Part shown: positions 35,474-44,274 of the stretch, in pieces
Position numbering within the stretch: the first letter of the stretch is position 1
How the letters are laid out: every line of letters begins with the position of its first letter
Assembly: GCA_903916735.1 (NCBI GenBank)
Contig: CAIWXX010000111.1
Span: 1 to 51,885 of the forward strand
Reading direction: 5' to 3'
DNA length: 51,885 bases
DNA from: an uncultured Acidobacteriota bacterium
GTDB taxonomy: Bacteria > Acidobacteriota > CAIWXX01
Translations under genes and position numbers: made by a program
Notes under the pieces: model-generated
Database searches by the model: none
Told to the model about the DNA's origin: nothing
The model's input: the letters and a program-made list of their open reading frames with translations, nothing else

Positions 35474-37681
35474 ATGAACAAGCGGGGCACCATTCTTCTG
35501 TGCGCACTCATCGCATTGGCGATTCCATCTCTTCTTCCAGCCGGACAGGTGAAGACGTTCACATCAGACAGCTACCAGGACTTCCTCAGGGGAGAAACCA
35601 CTAATGTATCGATAGACGCTGAGGGGGTTCTGCGCCTCTCGAACGCCGTGGTCGATGCCGGAACCATGCCCGAAGCGCTGATATGGTGCATGGTCACCGA
35701 CACCGCCGGCAATCTCTATGCCGGAACAGGATTCGAAGGGCGGGTCATCAAGATCACACCGGACGGCAAGTCATCCACATTCTTCGATTCCGATGAGACA
35801 CACGTCACGGCCCTCGCCTTTGACGCTGCCGGGGCGCTCTACGCTGCGACCTCTCCGAATGGAAAGATTTACCGGATCGATGCCGGCGGCAAGGGCGATG
35901 TCTACGCCACGACAGACGATAAATACATCTGGGCAATGGTTTTTGATACGGCACAGAATCTCTACGCCGGCACGGGCGATCGGGGAATTATCAGAAAGAT
36001 CAACAAGTCGAAGGAGGCGAGTCTTTTCTTTGCGAGCGGGGATGGCAACATCGTCAGTTTTGCCTTCGATTCATCAGGCAATCTGCTGGCTGGCGGTGAC
36101 ACGCGTGGAGCCCTTTACAGAATCACGCCTGCCGGAAAAGCTCTGGCCATCTGGAGCTCCGATCTGCGCGAGGTCAGAACGATTCTGCCACGGCCGGATG
36201 GTTCCATTCTGATCGCTGCAACAGATGCACGCCGGGAAGCTGAGCCCATGCCTCCTCCAGCTATGAAGAACCAGCCGATCACAACAACCAGCGCATCGAC
36301 GACGGGTGTCACACCGGTTGTCACCACAATGGTTGAAAGCGAGGCGATCGCGAGCGTTTCGGTCACAGCCGGACAGGCGAGGACGATTGTCAGTGAAAAG
36401 AAGGCACGGAGCGCCGTGACACTCCTGCTTCCCGACGGAAGCACGAAGGAGCTGTGGCGGAGCCTTGATGAGACTGTCTACGCCGTCGCCGACTGGACCG
36501 ATGGCAAACTCGTCGTGGGCACAGGCAACAAGGGACGATTGTACTGGGTGGATAGCAGTGGTGTTTCAGGGCTTGCCGCCGAGTTCGATGCGGAACAAGA
36601 CAGCGTTCTTGTACGCTATGGAAAAGACAGGGTGATCTGCGGTACCAACAACAAAGTAGCCCTTTATCGTCTCAGCGACGCGCCGGCCCGCGAAGGCAGT
36701 TTCCTCTCCGATGTGCTCGACGCCGTCGCTCCGTCCGTCTGGGGTGTGGCGCGATGGCATGCCCGCGGCACGGGCATCTCCATTTCAACTCGCTCAGGCA
36801 ATACAGCTCAGCCTGATGCCACGTGGTCGGATTGGTCGATCCCGCTCAAGAACACGGAGGGCGATCAGATATCGAGCCCTCCGGCACGCTATCTGCAGTG
36901 GAAGGCAGCCTTCACTTCAGCCGCCCAGGGGGAACCTGCCGAAATGGACACAATGGCTATCAGCTATAAACAGCGCAATTCACCGCCAATCGTTACATCC
37001 ACCACGCTTTGCGACCCCGGCCAGGTTTACCAAAAGAGCTTCAGCACGGGCGAGGGCGAATATCAAGGCGGCACTGATTTCGATCCGAATGACGGTTCGA
37101 ACAAAGACAGCCAGCAAACCACGCAGGCGGCGATTCAGGCCGGAGGAACTCCGACAGGGAGGCGGCTCTTCGTGAGAGGAATGCAGACCGTGCTTTGGAC
37201 TGCGGAAGATCCAAACAATGATGACCTTGTTTATCAGATCTCCTTCAAGCAGATTGACGAGAAAAACTGGAGGAGCCTGAAAAGCGCCTACCGCGATACC
37301 GCCCTTGTCATCGATACTACAACCCTGCCCGATGGCACCTACAGAATAAAAATCGATGTTAGCGATGAACGTTCGAATCCACCCAAACAAGCGATGACGG
37401 CGAGCCGCGAATCTTCGGTGCTGCTCATCGATAATACGCCGCCTCGTATCACTCCTCTCGGAGCCGGCAGCACATCGTTCGCGATCTCCGATTCGCTCAG
37501 CCCCATCCACGACATCCAGCTGTCTGTGAATGGAGGCAAATGGCAAATGCTGCCGCCAAAAGACGGCCTCATTGACGGAATCGACGAAACCGTTGAGGTG
37601 CCGAAGCAGCAACCAGGTCAGCTTGTTGTTATCAAGGCAACCGATGAGCGAGGGAATTTCGCGGTGTACAAGGTTCAATAG
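35474..37681 (+). CDS. Secreted beta-propeller protein with C-terminal beta-sandwich domains
   Basis: The 735-residue protein begins with a signal peptide (GTILLCALIALAIPSLLPAG) after GTAGGAGATCCC. Residues about 65-230 contain repeated blades with the pattern LYAGTG-x-G-x-IxKI: NLYAGTGFEGRVIKI, ALYAATSPNGKIYRID, NLYAGTGDRGIIRKI, NLLAGGDTRGALYRI. More blades appear at 315-405 after a Thr/Val-rich linker. The C-terminal 300 residues resemble carbohydrate-binding or fibronectin-like sandwiches (WSDWSIPLKN, VLWTAEDPNNDDLVYQISFK, DGTYRIKIDVSDE). It probably works at the cell surface or in the periplasm, perhaps as substrate or partner of the S55 peptidase directly upstream. No catalytic site was recognised. 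Confidence 0.78.
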   Translation: MNKRGTILLCALIALAIPSLLPAGQVKTFTSDSYQDFLRGETTNVSIDAEGVLRLSNAVVDAGTMPEALIWCMVTDTAGNLYAGTGFEGRVIKITPDGKSSTFFDSDETHVTALAFDAAGALYAATSPNGKIYRIDAGGKGDVYATTDDKYIWAMVFDTAQNLYAGTGDRGIIRKINKSKEASLFFASGDGNIVSFAFDSSGNLLAGGDTRGALYRITPAGKALAIWSSDLREVRTILPRPDGSILIAATDARREAEPMPPPAMKNQPITTTSASTTGVTPVVTTMVESEAIASVSVTAGQARTIVSEKKARSAVTLLLPDGSTKELWRSLDETVYAVADWTDGKLVVGTGNKGRLYWVDSSGVSGLAAEFDAEQDSVLVRYGKDRVICGTNNKVALYRLSDAPAREGSFLSDVLDAVAPSVWGVARWHARGTGISISTRSGNTAQPDATWSDWSIPLKNTEGDQISSPPARYLQWKAAFTSAAQGEPAEMDTMAISYKQRNSPPIVTSTTLCDPGQVYQKSFSTGEGEYQGGTDFDPNDGSNKDSQQTTQAAIQAGGTPTGRRLFVRGMQTVLWTAEDPNNDDLVYQISFKQIDEKNWRSLKSAYRDTALVIDTTTLPDGTYRIKIDVSDERSNPPKQAMTASRESSVLLIDNTPPRITPLGAGSTSFAISDSLSPIHDIQLSVNGGKWQMLPPKDGLIDGIDETVEVPKQQPGQLVVIKATDERGNFAVYKVQ

Positions 37682-37874
37682 AATAACGAGTTCGGAGTTG
37701 TAAGTTCCAGATCCGGCGAGAGGCAATAATCTCTATCGATCATCCTGGACAGTGCGATCGTTGAACGGTAAAGTTTCGGCTGCTGTGATCATAATATACG
37801 CGCCAAATGACGACGGATAGCGACTCCAACCATTATCGGATACAGCCGGCGCTCAAGCCCTGTTGATCAATCCT

Positions 37875-39071
37875 CTATTTCGCCCCATAAAACACCTGCT
37901 TCTTACAATGAACCTTGACGCCGCCTCTGGTCACATCGATTTCTATTTGATGCCATCCTGGAGCGATCGCTGAACCGTTGACGAGCTGAATGGAATCGGT
38001 TGCGGCCATTTCCGCCGCGATCTGTTTAAGCACGGTTGCGAGGTCCGGATTTTTATCGGCTTTTCTCGGATCTTTCATGACGAATGCGGCACCGCTTATC
38101 TTCGCGAGGTCCTCCAGGAAGGCCTTATCGATGGCGTTGCCGCTATCCTTTGATCCGGTTGGAGGTGCTGCAATACCAATCGTGTAGCAGGGAATATCGG
38201 TCGCTTCAACCTTTTGAAGCGCTACTGAAGAGACAATCGCACTTCCCGTATCGCTGCCGTCTGTAATGAGCAGTAGAGCCTCCTGGTCATGCGTCGCTTG
38301 ACCAACAGCCGCGGCAACGGCGTCGTAGAGGAGCGAGCCGCCTTTGAACTCCAGCTTATTGACCAACTCCGAGGGATTGGAAATGGATTCAAGGAGCTTC
38401 ACATCATCGTTGAAACAGAGGATCTGCACTTTGGTGCCGGGAGGCACGGCATGAAGAAAAGCATCCAGCCCGGATGTCAACTCTTTCATCCAGGATTTCA
38501 TCGAGAGGCTGGTGTCGAGGACCAGCGTGATCTTCCCCGGAACTGCTGCTGACACGGAGGCGACAGGGGTTTCAACCTCGTCAAGTTTGAACTTGATCTC
38601 GGTGGGACGCCATCCGGAAATGGGGGTCCCCTTTTTGTCGACGGCAAAAAAACGAAGGAGAGGCACACTGCCGGTGGCGGCCGCAGGAGAGGCATCGGCA
38701 GATTCACGCCCAATCGCGTCGAAACTCATCTTGGCAACCGGTTCCATCGACGCGATATCGGAACGATTGATGACTCGAGGACCGGTGATTGTTTCCACCT
38801 TGACCGACAGCGCGCTGTCTTCCGACAGAATTCCTTTCACAATCTCGCTGGAAGCGAGGCCGATTGTCACCATTGAGCCGCTAAAAACTATTGTCTCAAT
38901 CTCGCGCCTCGGAACCTGCAACTCACCGATGCTCGCTTTCAGAGTGATCGTCGTCATGCCGATGGAAAGCACCCGAGCATCGAGGTGATTTCCATTTTTG
39001 AAAACAACTCGATCTTGAGCGAAACCGATCGCAGCCGCCGAAACCAGCAATAGAAAGATAAACCGCTTCAT
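37875..39071 (-). CDS. Secreted von Willebrand factor A domain protein with Lsm-like N-terminus
   Basis: The 398-residue protein has a signal peptide (FIFLLLVSAAAIGFAQ). Residues about 20-112 form two small beta units of the type VVFKNGNHLDARVLSIGMTT and VPRREIETIVFSG, known from envelope proteins with Lsm-like folds. A VWA domain (about 180-375) has the metal-site motif LVLDTSLSMKS (Asp186, Ser188, Ser190) and LLLITDGSDTGSA. VWA domains bind metal ions and protein ligands. The end (GWHQIEIDVTRGGVKVHCKK) resembles VWFA-related proteins widespread in Acidobacteriota. It converges with the beta-propeller gene and seems monocistronic. Confidence 0.82.
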   Translation of the reverse strand: MKRFIFLLLVSAAAIGFAQDRVVFKNGNHLDARVLSIGMTTITLKASIGELQVPRREIETIVFSGSMVTIGLASSEIVKGILSEDSALSVKVETITGPRVINRSDIASMEPVAKMSFDAIGRESADASPAAATGSVPLLRFFAVDKKGTPISGWRPTEIKFKLDEVETPVASVSAAVPGKITLVLDTSLSMKSWMKELTSGLDAFLHAVPPGTKVQILCFNDDVKLLESISNPSELVNKLEFKGGSLLYDAVAAAVGQATHDQEALLLITDGSDTGSAIVSSVALQKVEATDIPCYTIGIAAPPTGSKDSGNAIDKAFLEDLAKISGAAFVMKDPRKADKNPDLATVLKQIAAEMAATDSIQLVNGSAIAPGWHQIEIDVTRGGVKVHCKKQVFYGAK

Positions 39072-39187
39072 TTTTCCGCCTCCCTTGAATCAGCCCTGTA
39101 GAAATCACACATCTCAATCAGACGGCAACTCTGGAGTGAAAACCACACACGCAAACGTTGGAATCTCTTTGTCTCACTCACCACCCG

Positions 39188-41035
39188 TCAGCCCCTCAGC
39201 CCACTCGCCAGTTCTATCGCCAATTCGTACCGCCCAAACGGTGCGCTGATTTGAAGCCCCTGCACCCAGGGACGGATGCATTCAATCATTTCCCTCGCCA
39301 CCGCCACACCTTCGCGGAGAGCGCGTTCCGGAGTCGGAGCGGATTTCATGCGTTCGAGGATACTCCGCGGCACGACGACACCCGGGATCTCGTTGTTCAT
39401 GAACTCCGCGTTGCGGTAGCTGACGAGCGGCCAGACGCCGGCGAGCACCGGTATCCGGCAATGCTGGATCCTCTTCAGGAATTTCTCCAGTGCCTCAACT
39501 TCGAAGATCGGCTGTGTGATTGCGAATTCGGCGCCTGCGTGTACCTTGGATTCGAATCTCCGTACCTCGTCTTCGATGTTGATGGCGCACGGATTGGCGG
39601 CCACACCGATGACGAACCCGGCAGGCTTACCGAAGAAAGTCCCACCAATATCGCGGCCGCGATTCAGGTTTTGAAGGACGTTGACGAGGCCGATGGAATC
39701 GATATCGAAAACAGCCGTCGCATCTGGGTACTCACCCATCTTCGGCGGATCTCCAGTGACGGCCAGAATATTCCGAATGCCAATCGCGCAGGCGCCGAAT
39801 AAATCAGACTGAATTCCCAAAATGTTCCGATCGCGGCATGTGTAGTGCAAGATCGCTTCGATGCCGGCCTGTGATTGGCAGAGCGCCGCCGTTAGAAGAG
39901 CGCTCATGCGCGCTGAGGCTCGGGGCCCATCAGGCACGTTAAATGAATCAATCTTGTTTTCCCGGAGATAGCGCGCAGCCGAAATGGTCTTCTCAGGATT
40001 GCAACCCTTTGGAGGAACGATTTCGACCGAGATGACGAATTCGCCGGAAGCAATTTTCTTGCCGATCAGAGATTTCTCGGCGAGAGGAATCGGAGCGATC
40101 TCCTTTTTGGCCTCGACCGGCGCAATAATCTCTACACGGCTCCGTCCCGGCTGCAGCGATCGCACCGCGGATGAGATCGCTTTGATGTGCTCAGGCGTCG
40201 TCCCGCAACAGCCTCCAACGAGTCTGACCCCGGCCTGCATGAAAAAGCGCGCATATGTGGCCATGTATTCGGGTGATGAAAGATACAGGGTTCGATTCTC
40301 GACAGTGCGTGGTTTGCCGGCGTTCGGCTGAGCGCTCAGGCGCTTCCGGGTGACCTGCGCCATGCGCTCGATGGATTCCAGCATGACGGCCGGTCCGACC
40401 GAACAGTTGCAGCCGACAACGTCCGCCCCCCACTCGTCAAGCGTCGAACAGAAGACCTCGGGCGTTGTCCCTTCGATGCTGTTGCCGTCGTCCTCGAGCG
40501 TCATTTGAGCCACGATCGGGAGATCGCAGAGATCACGAACAGCCAGAATGGCGGCGTGGATTTCGTTTAAATCCAAAAAGGTCTCCAGCATGAAGAGGTT
40601 GACGCCGCCTTCCAGAAGCGGCTTCACCTGTCTTTTGAAATACCCGATCGCCTCGTCGAATCGGATCCTCCCCCACGGCTCCACGCGCGCTCCCAGCGGG
40701 CCGATGCTTCCGGCAACGAAAGTTCTATCTCCTGCCGCTTCGGCGGCGAGCCGGGCGCCGGCTAGGTTGATATCATCGATCTTGTCTTCAAAACCATGCG
40801 TTCTCAGTTTCAACGGATTCGCCCCGAAAGTATTTGTCTCGATGACATCGGCGCCGGCCTGTATATATTCCTTGTGGATCTCTCGCACGATATGAGCTGC
40901 AGACAGGTTCAATTCATCGAAGCAGCGGTTGATGAAGATGCCCTTTAAGTAGAGCATCGTTCCCATCGCGCCGTCGCAGATGAGGACGCGATCTTCGAGC
41001 CTATCGAGAAAGTCGATCGCCGTTTTGTTATTCAT
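39188..41035 (-). CDS. Bifunctional homocysteine S-methyltransferase / methylenetetrahydrofolate reductase
   Basis: The 615-residue fusion resembles B. subtilis YitJ. The N-terminal homocysteine methyltransferase domain (about 1-300) has GAMGTMLYLKG, FGANPLKL and zinc-ligand cysteines in VVGCNCSVGP and GGCCGTTPEH. The C-terminal domain (about 325-610) is a MetF-type FAD barrel (VISVEIVPPKGCNPEKT, LHYTCRDRN, FAITQPIFEVEALEKFL). Together they would make 5-methyl-THF and help transfer a methyl group to homocysteine. The cobalamin-binding and activation domains of MetH are absent, so the methyl donor of the first domain (methyl-THF, S-methylmethionine or a separate corrinoid protein) is open. It may link functionally to the hom operon. 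Confidence 0.9.
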   Translation of the reverse strand: MNNKTAIDFLDRLEDRVLICDGAMGTMLYLKGIFINRCFDELNLSAAHIVREIHKEYIQAGADVIETNTFGANPLKLRTHGFEDKIDDINLAGARLAAEAAGDRTFVAGSIGPLGARVEPWGRIRFDEAIGYFKRQVKPLLEGGVNLFMLETFLDLNEIHAAILAVRDLCDLPIVAQMTLEDDGNSIEGTTPEVFCSTLDEWGADVVGCNCSVGPAVMLESIERMAQVTRKRLSAQPNAGKPRTVENRTLYLSSPEYMATYARFFMQAGVRLVGGCCGTTPEHIKAISSAVRSLQPGRSRVEIIAPVEAKKEIAPIPLAEKSLIGKKIASGEFVISVEIVPPKGCNPEKTISAARYLRENKIDSFNVPDGPRASARMSALLTAALCQSQAGIEAILHYTCRDRNILGIQSDLFGACAIGIRNILAVTGDPPKMGEYPDATAVFDIDSIGLVNVLQNLNRGRDIGGTFFGKPAGFVIGVAANPCAINIEDEVRRFESKVHAGAEFAITQPIFEVEALEKFLKRIQHCRIPVLAGVWPLVSYRNAEFMNNEIPGVVVPRSILERMKSAPTPERALREGVAVAREMIECIRPWVQGLQISAPFGRYELAIELASGLRG

Positions 41036-41111
41036 AGGTCATATTCAGCCTGAATATGCCACACTACTTTGAACGATGTCCAGAGCAGGAGAGCATCCGA
41101 AATCCGTGCCT

Positions 41112-41370
41112 AAGCCGCGGATTTCGAGAAGGCAAAAGGCAAAAGCAAAAAGTCAAAGGTAGATCCGTGCCCATTGAGAGGCGCTGGGCGCACATCCGCG
41201 CCGGCTTCCGGCCAAGGCGCAGGCTTTTCATCGCCCTCGCGATTCACTTGATATAACGAAATCATTCATCACCCCAATATGCCGCGCTCACTGACCTCTG
41301 AGGGACTCCCTCCTTCGTGGGTCGATTCCGCATTTGCTTTTTTACTTTTTACTTCCTCGATCCGCGAATT
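41112..41370. repeat. Long imperfect inverted repeat, purine-rich
   Basis: The left arm (41112-41154, containing CGCGGATTTCGAGAAGGC and AAAAGCAAAAAGTC) and the reverse complement of the right arm (41332-41370, CGCGGATCGAGGAAGT then AAAAAGTAAAAAAGC) align with a few gaps, about 175 bases apart. No frame between them looks coding. It explains most of the 379-base gap. Confidence 0.5.
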
Positions 41371-41414
41371 CTAATCGCGCGAATTGGGGAACACCCTTTG
41401 ACATTGACTTTCTT

Positions 41415-41930
41415 CTACGCTCCCTCGAGAGTGAATTCCATGAAATCAAACCAGTGACCAAGCCCGGCGAGAGCGTCGATTTCAGCCTGCACGATCAAAA
41501 CATGTCCCTGTTCGATTTCCAAGAAGCGCTCGAACATATGACGAAAGCGCGGCTCCAATTGATCAAAGAGCCCGCCATAAAAGGCAGACGTGGTGCGTTC
41601 CAATTCAAGTGCCTGTTTGAGAAATTCCATTTCCGGATTCGGAGCCGTCGGGACATGACCCGCTTTTAATTTCAGCTTCTTCACTTCGAGGTCAACCCGT
41701 GCTGCTGGAGGCAGGATTGTCGGCAATTCCGCGTCCTCAACCATTCCGGTCTTTTTCCATTCGCTCAACCGTGTTTCCAGATATGTGACATGCCCCTGTT
41801 CTTCTTTGGCGAGCGTTTCAAAAATCTTCCGCCCTTTCGGGTCGGCTATTTTCCGCATGCATTGCGCATAATGATCACGCACTTTGTGTTCAAACCCGAT
41901 TGCTGTGCTGAGTGCTTCCTGCAGATTCAT
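41415..41930 (-). CDS. Ferritin-like / rubrerythrin-type diiron protein
   Basis: The ATG at 41930 follows AAAGGAAC and gives 171 residues; the TTG one codon earlier is less likely. Two helical pairs carry diiron ligands: Glu in IGFEHKVRDHY, the E-x-x-H of LAKEEQGHVTYLE, Glu in ALELERTTSAFY and the second E-x-x-H in FLEIEQGHVLIVQ. There is no C-terminal rubredoxin [CxxC] domain. The family includes rubrerythrin-like peroxidases and iron-binding proteins; a role in oxidative stress is possible. It lies 36 bases after dacB on the same strand. Confidence 0.82.
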   Translation of the reverse strand: MNLQEALSTAIGFEHKVRDHYAQCMRKIADPKGRKIFETLAKEEQGHVTYLETRLSEWKKTGMVEDAELPTILPPAARVDLEVKKLKLKAGHVPTAPNPEMEFLKQALELERTTSAFYGGLFDQLEPRFRHMFERFLEIEQGHVLIVQAEIDALAGLGHWFDFMEFTLEGA

Positions 41931-41966
41931 CAATTGTTCCTTTCGATGTCGCGTTCATTAAGTACA

Positions 41967-43454
41967 TCACGGGCAATTTTTCGGCTCATCCTGATTTTCA
42001 ATCATCGCGGCCAGCTTGACAAGGGCCGCATCGATGGCCGCGGCAGCTTCCGGTCCCGATGCGGATCTTCCATTCACAATGATCGAAAACGCGATGTCAT
42101 GCGAAAAATGGAGATAACCGGACAGCGCGTTGACACCCTGCAAGAGTCCGGTTTTCGCCGAGACGCGGCCTTCCAGAGGAGTGCCGACGAACCGCCCCTT
42201 CAATGTGCCATCGACAGCCGATACAGGCAGGCTATCCATAAAATCCTTTGCATAAGGAGCTTTTCTTATGTCAAGAAGCAGCTTGACGACCGCCCGGCAT
42301 GTGACGGTGTTTGTTCGTGCCAACCCCGAGCCGTCGACAACTCCGAGCTCATTCTCGGTTATACCGATGTGCCGGGCAAACAGCGTAACGGCGTCGGCTC
42401 CGGCTTCGAACGAGCCCTCCCCCATCACTTCCAAGCCGAGCCTCTTAAAAATAAGTTCCGCCCAGAGATTACGACTTCTTTTATTGGTTTCGAAGACGAT
42501 CTCTCGAAGCGGAGGCGATTGCCAGAGGAACAGCAGCCGATCCTGAGGCTGGGGAATAACAACATCTGCATCGGCACTCCCAATGGGCGGCTGTGCCATT
42601 TCGCGCGCACTGCCTGAAACCCTGATGCCGTTTTTAATCAGAAATTCCCGAATCCGTTCCGCCCAGTAAGTCTCCGGTTGTGCAATCGGTATCGACCGGC
42701 CTTCAACTTTATCCGTCTCGATCCATCCGGTCAAAACCAGCGGGGAAACAGGGAAATTCCGATCATAGAAAATCTGAGAATGATCCGATGCCTGGAGATC
42801 GGCGGAGACCGGCGCAGGCCATGATGACCAGATATGTGCGCTTTTCTGTCCGGGAGAGCGCCACAGGAAGACCCGAACCGAATTATCATCGAAACAGATG
42901 GCAGATGCAGGAGCACCGAACGGCTGTCGGACATCTTCCAACTGCCAGGCCGGAGAATAATCATCATGCAGGAATGCAGAACTATCGCAAATGACGTCCC
43001 CGTCGATTTCACCAACATCGCTTCGACGGAGGGCTTCGACGATGGCGGAAAAAAATGCGTCGGGGCAAGCCCCGGAGAACCCATCGATCGATGGATCGCC
43101 GAAGCCGACGATGAGAAGGTCCATTCGTCCTGACCGTTCACGGAGGCGCACTTCCGTGGTGAAGCGAAAATCAGCACCGAGGGTTTCCAGCGCCGCCGCG
43201 GTCGTGAACAGCTTCTCGTTGGATGCAGGCGTCAACCGCCGGTTGGCGTCGTTCGAAAGGACATCATTTCCAGTTTCCGTATCGACGGCGAGGAATCCAA
43301 TGGTCGAACCGGGAAGTGATTTTTCGAGAGAGGCGATTGCTGCCGGCACGTGCGGTCGACTGGATCCGTCAGGTTGTCGCGGTGGTGCGGCGATCCGACA
43401 TGAGGTGATTGCACTGGAGACTATGAAAAGCCAAAAAGCAGATGCTCGCGTCAA
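41967..43454 (-). CDS. dacB: D-alanyl-D-alanine carboxypeptidase/endopeptidase, PBP4 (DacB) type
   Basis: The 495-residue protein has all three penicillin-binding motifs: SxxK as SNEK (Ser78-Lys81, in LTPASNEKLFTTAA), SxN in NKRSRNLWAEL, and KTG in RVSAKTGLLQG. The large inserted region between the first two is typical of the class C low-mass PBPs. It trims or cleaves peptidoglycan cross-links in the periplasm. The N-terminus WLFIVSSAITSC has a lipobox-like ITSC, so it may be a lipoprotein. The start appears to be TTG at 43454; no better in-frame ATG precedes the signal. It lies 32 bases after a cheY-like gene and 36 before a ferritin-like gene. Confidence 0.88.
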   Translation of the reverse strand: MTRASAFWLFIVSSAITSCRIAAPPRQPDGSSRPHVPAAIASLEKSLPGSTIGFLAVDTETGNDVLSNDANRRLTPASNEKLFTTAAALETLGADFRFTTEVRLRERSGRMDLLIVGFGDPSIDGFSGACPDAFFSAIVEALRRSDVGEIDGDVICDSSAFLHDDYSPAWQLEDVRQPFGAPASAICFDDNSVRVFLWRSPGQKSAHIWSSWPAPVSADLQASDHSQIFYDRNFPVSPLVLTGWIETDKVEGRSIPIAQPETYWAERIREFLIKNGIRVSGSAREMAQPPIGSADADVVIPQPQDRLLFLWQSPPLREIVFETNKRSRNLWAELIFKRLGLEVMGEGSFEAGADAVTLFARHIGITENELGVVDGSGLARTNTVTCRAVVKLLLDIRKAPYAKDFMDSLPVSAVDGTLKGRFVGTPLEGRVSAKTGLLQGVNALSGYLHFSHDIAFSIIVNGRSASGPEAAAAIDAALVKLAAMIENQDEPKNCP

Positions 43455-43486
43455 AGCCGGTCGCCTTATGATGACCCGCCTCCCGG

Positions 43487-43849
43487 CTACTTCAGGAGTG
43501 ATTCGATCTTGGCTTTGAGTGTGTCTGCCTGGAAAGGCTTGACGATGTAGTCAGTCACTCCCGCTTTCACAGCCTCCACAACTTCCTCTTGGACCGCGTT
43601 GGTTGTCACCATCAAAATCGGAATCTTCTGCCAGCTGGGATTGGCGCGGACGGCTTTGACGAAGTCGAGTCCGTTCATTTCAGGCATATTCCAATCAGTC
43701 AGAATAAACTCGATGCCCCCCTCCCCCATCTTCTCGATGGCTTCTCGCCCGTTTCCCGCTTCGACCACTTCGCTCTGGCCAATTTTTGTCAGGGCGTTGA
43801 TGATGATACGCCGCATCGTAGATGAGTCATCGACTACTAGAAACTTCAT
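43487..43849 (-). CDS. CheY-like single-domain response regulator
   Basis: The 120-residue protein is a bare receiver: MKFLVVDDSSTMRRIIINAL, phospho-acceptor Asp in FILTDWNMPEMNG (about residue 52), Thr in MVTTNA and Lys in YIVKPF. The sequence is very close to chemotaxis-type CheY, including the WNMP motif. It follows GAGGAGAGAGC. No motor, methyl-accepting or CheA genes are in the window; the linked genes are dacB and a ferritin-like protein, which is an unusual context. Confidence 0.92.
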   Translation of the reverse strand: MKFLVVDDSSTMRRIIINALTKIGQSEVVEAGNGREAIEKMGEGGIEFILTDWNMPEMNGLDFVKAVRANPSWQKIPILMVTTNAVQEEVVEAVKAGVTDYIVKPFQADTLKAKIESLLK

Positions 43850-44058
43850 GCTCTCTCCTCTTCCCGCCTATCTTATATGAAATTTTCATCCCATCTGCAA
43901 GATCTCTTTCTATTATGACCGGCCTGCGATTTTTTTCAGCCCCGGTTTCATTTCCGTCATGGGCGAAGTCCCGGGGAGGAAACCGAACTCACAGAGTGGT
44001 GGAGAATCTGAACGGATCATGACACTTAGCACGAGCGCGGGCGATCGGGGTTTAATGT
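43850..44058. other. Intergenic stretch before repeat copy c
   Basis: CGGTTTC and GAAACCG-like arms (about 43943-43985) make a weak inverted repeat with CCCCGG/CCGGGG inside. No gene is seen. Confidence 0.25.
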
Positions 44059-44190
44059 TCTGGTTTTGCGAAGCAAAAAGTAAAAACGGAAATTTATGGG
44101 AGCGTTTTGATTGAGGTTTTCCTTTTGACGTTTTGCTTTTTTCCTAGCCTTCACCAATTCAAAATGACCTGATGACTCACCGGCTTGACT
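44059..44190 (+). repeat. Dispersed repeat family 2, copy c
   Basis: It has GGTTTTGCGAAGCAAAAAG with the intact hairpin TTTTGC-GAA-GCAAAA, then GGGAGCGTTTTGATTGAG, GGTTTTCC, TCACCAATTCAAAATGACC and CACCGGCTTGACTG. It lies about 30 bases upstream of the tolQ promoter. An extra purine/pyrimidine tract (about 44123-44145) is specific to this copy. Confidence 0.8.
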
Positions 44191-44222
44191 GTAACGTTGC
44201 CCTGAGGGGAAGCCTCCCTGCA

Positions 44223-44251
44223 TTGACACTCTAAAAAAGAATGTGTTATTT
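44223..44251 (+). promoter_or_regulatory. Sigma70 promoter of the tol cluster
   Basis: TTGACA (44223-44228) and TTATTT (44246-44251) are 17 bases apart. The transcript would start near 44258, leaving a short leader with AGGGG before the tolQ ATG. Confidence 0.5.
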
Positions 44252-44274
44252 TCCGACATTATCCAGGGGTAAAC

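Noticed and set aside
43943-43990. GGCGAAGTCCCGGGGAGGAAACCG stretch that recalls a riboswitch
   Set aside because: It lacks the further conserved blocks of cobalamin or c-di-GMP riboswitches and no regulated gene follows directly.
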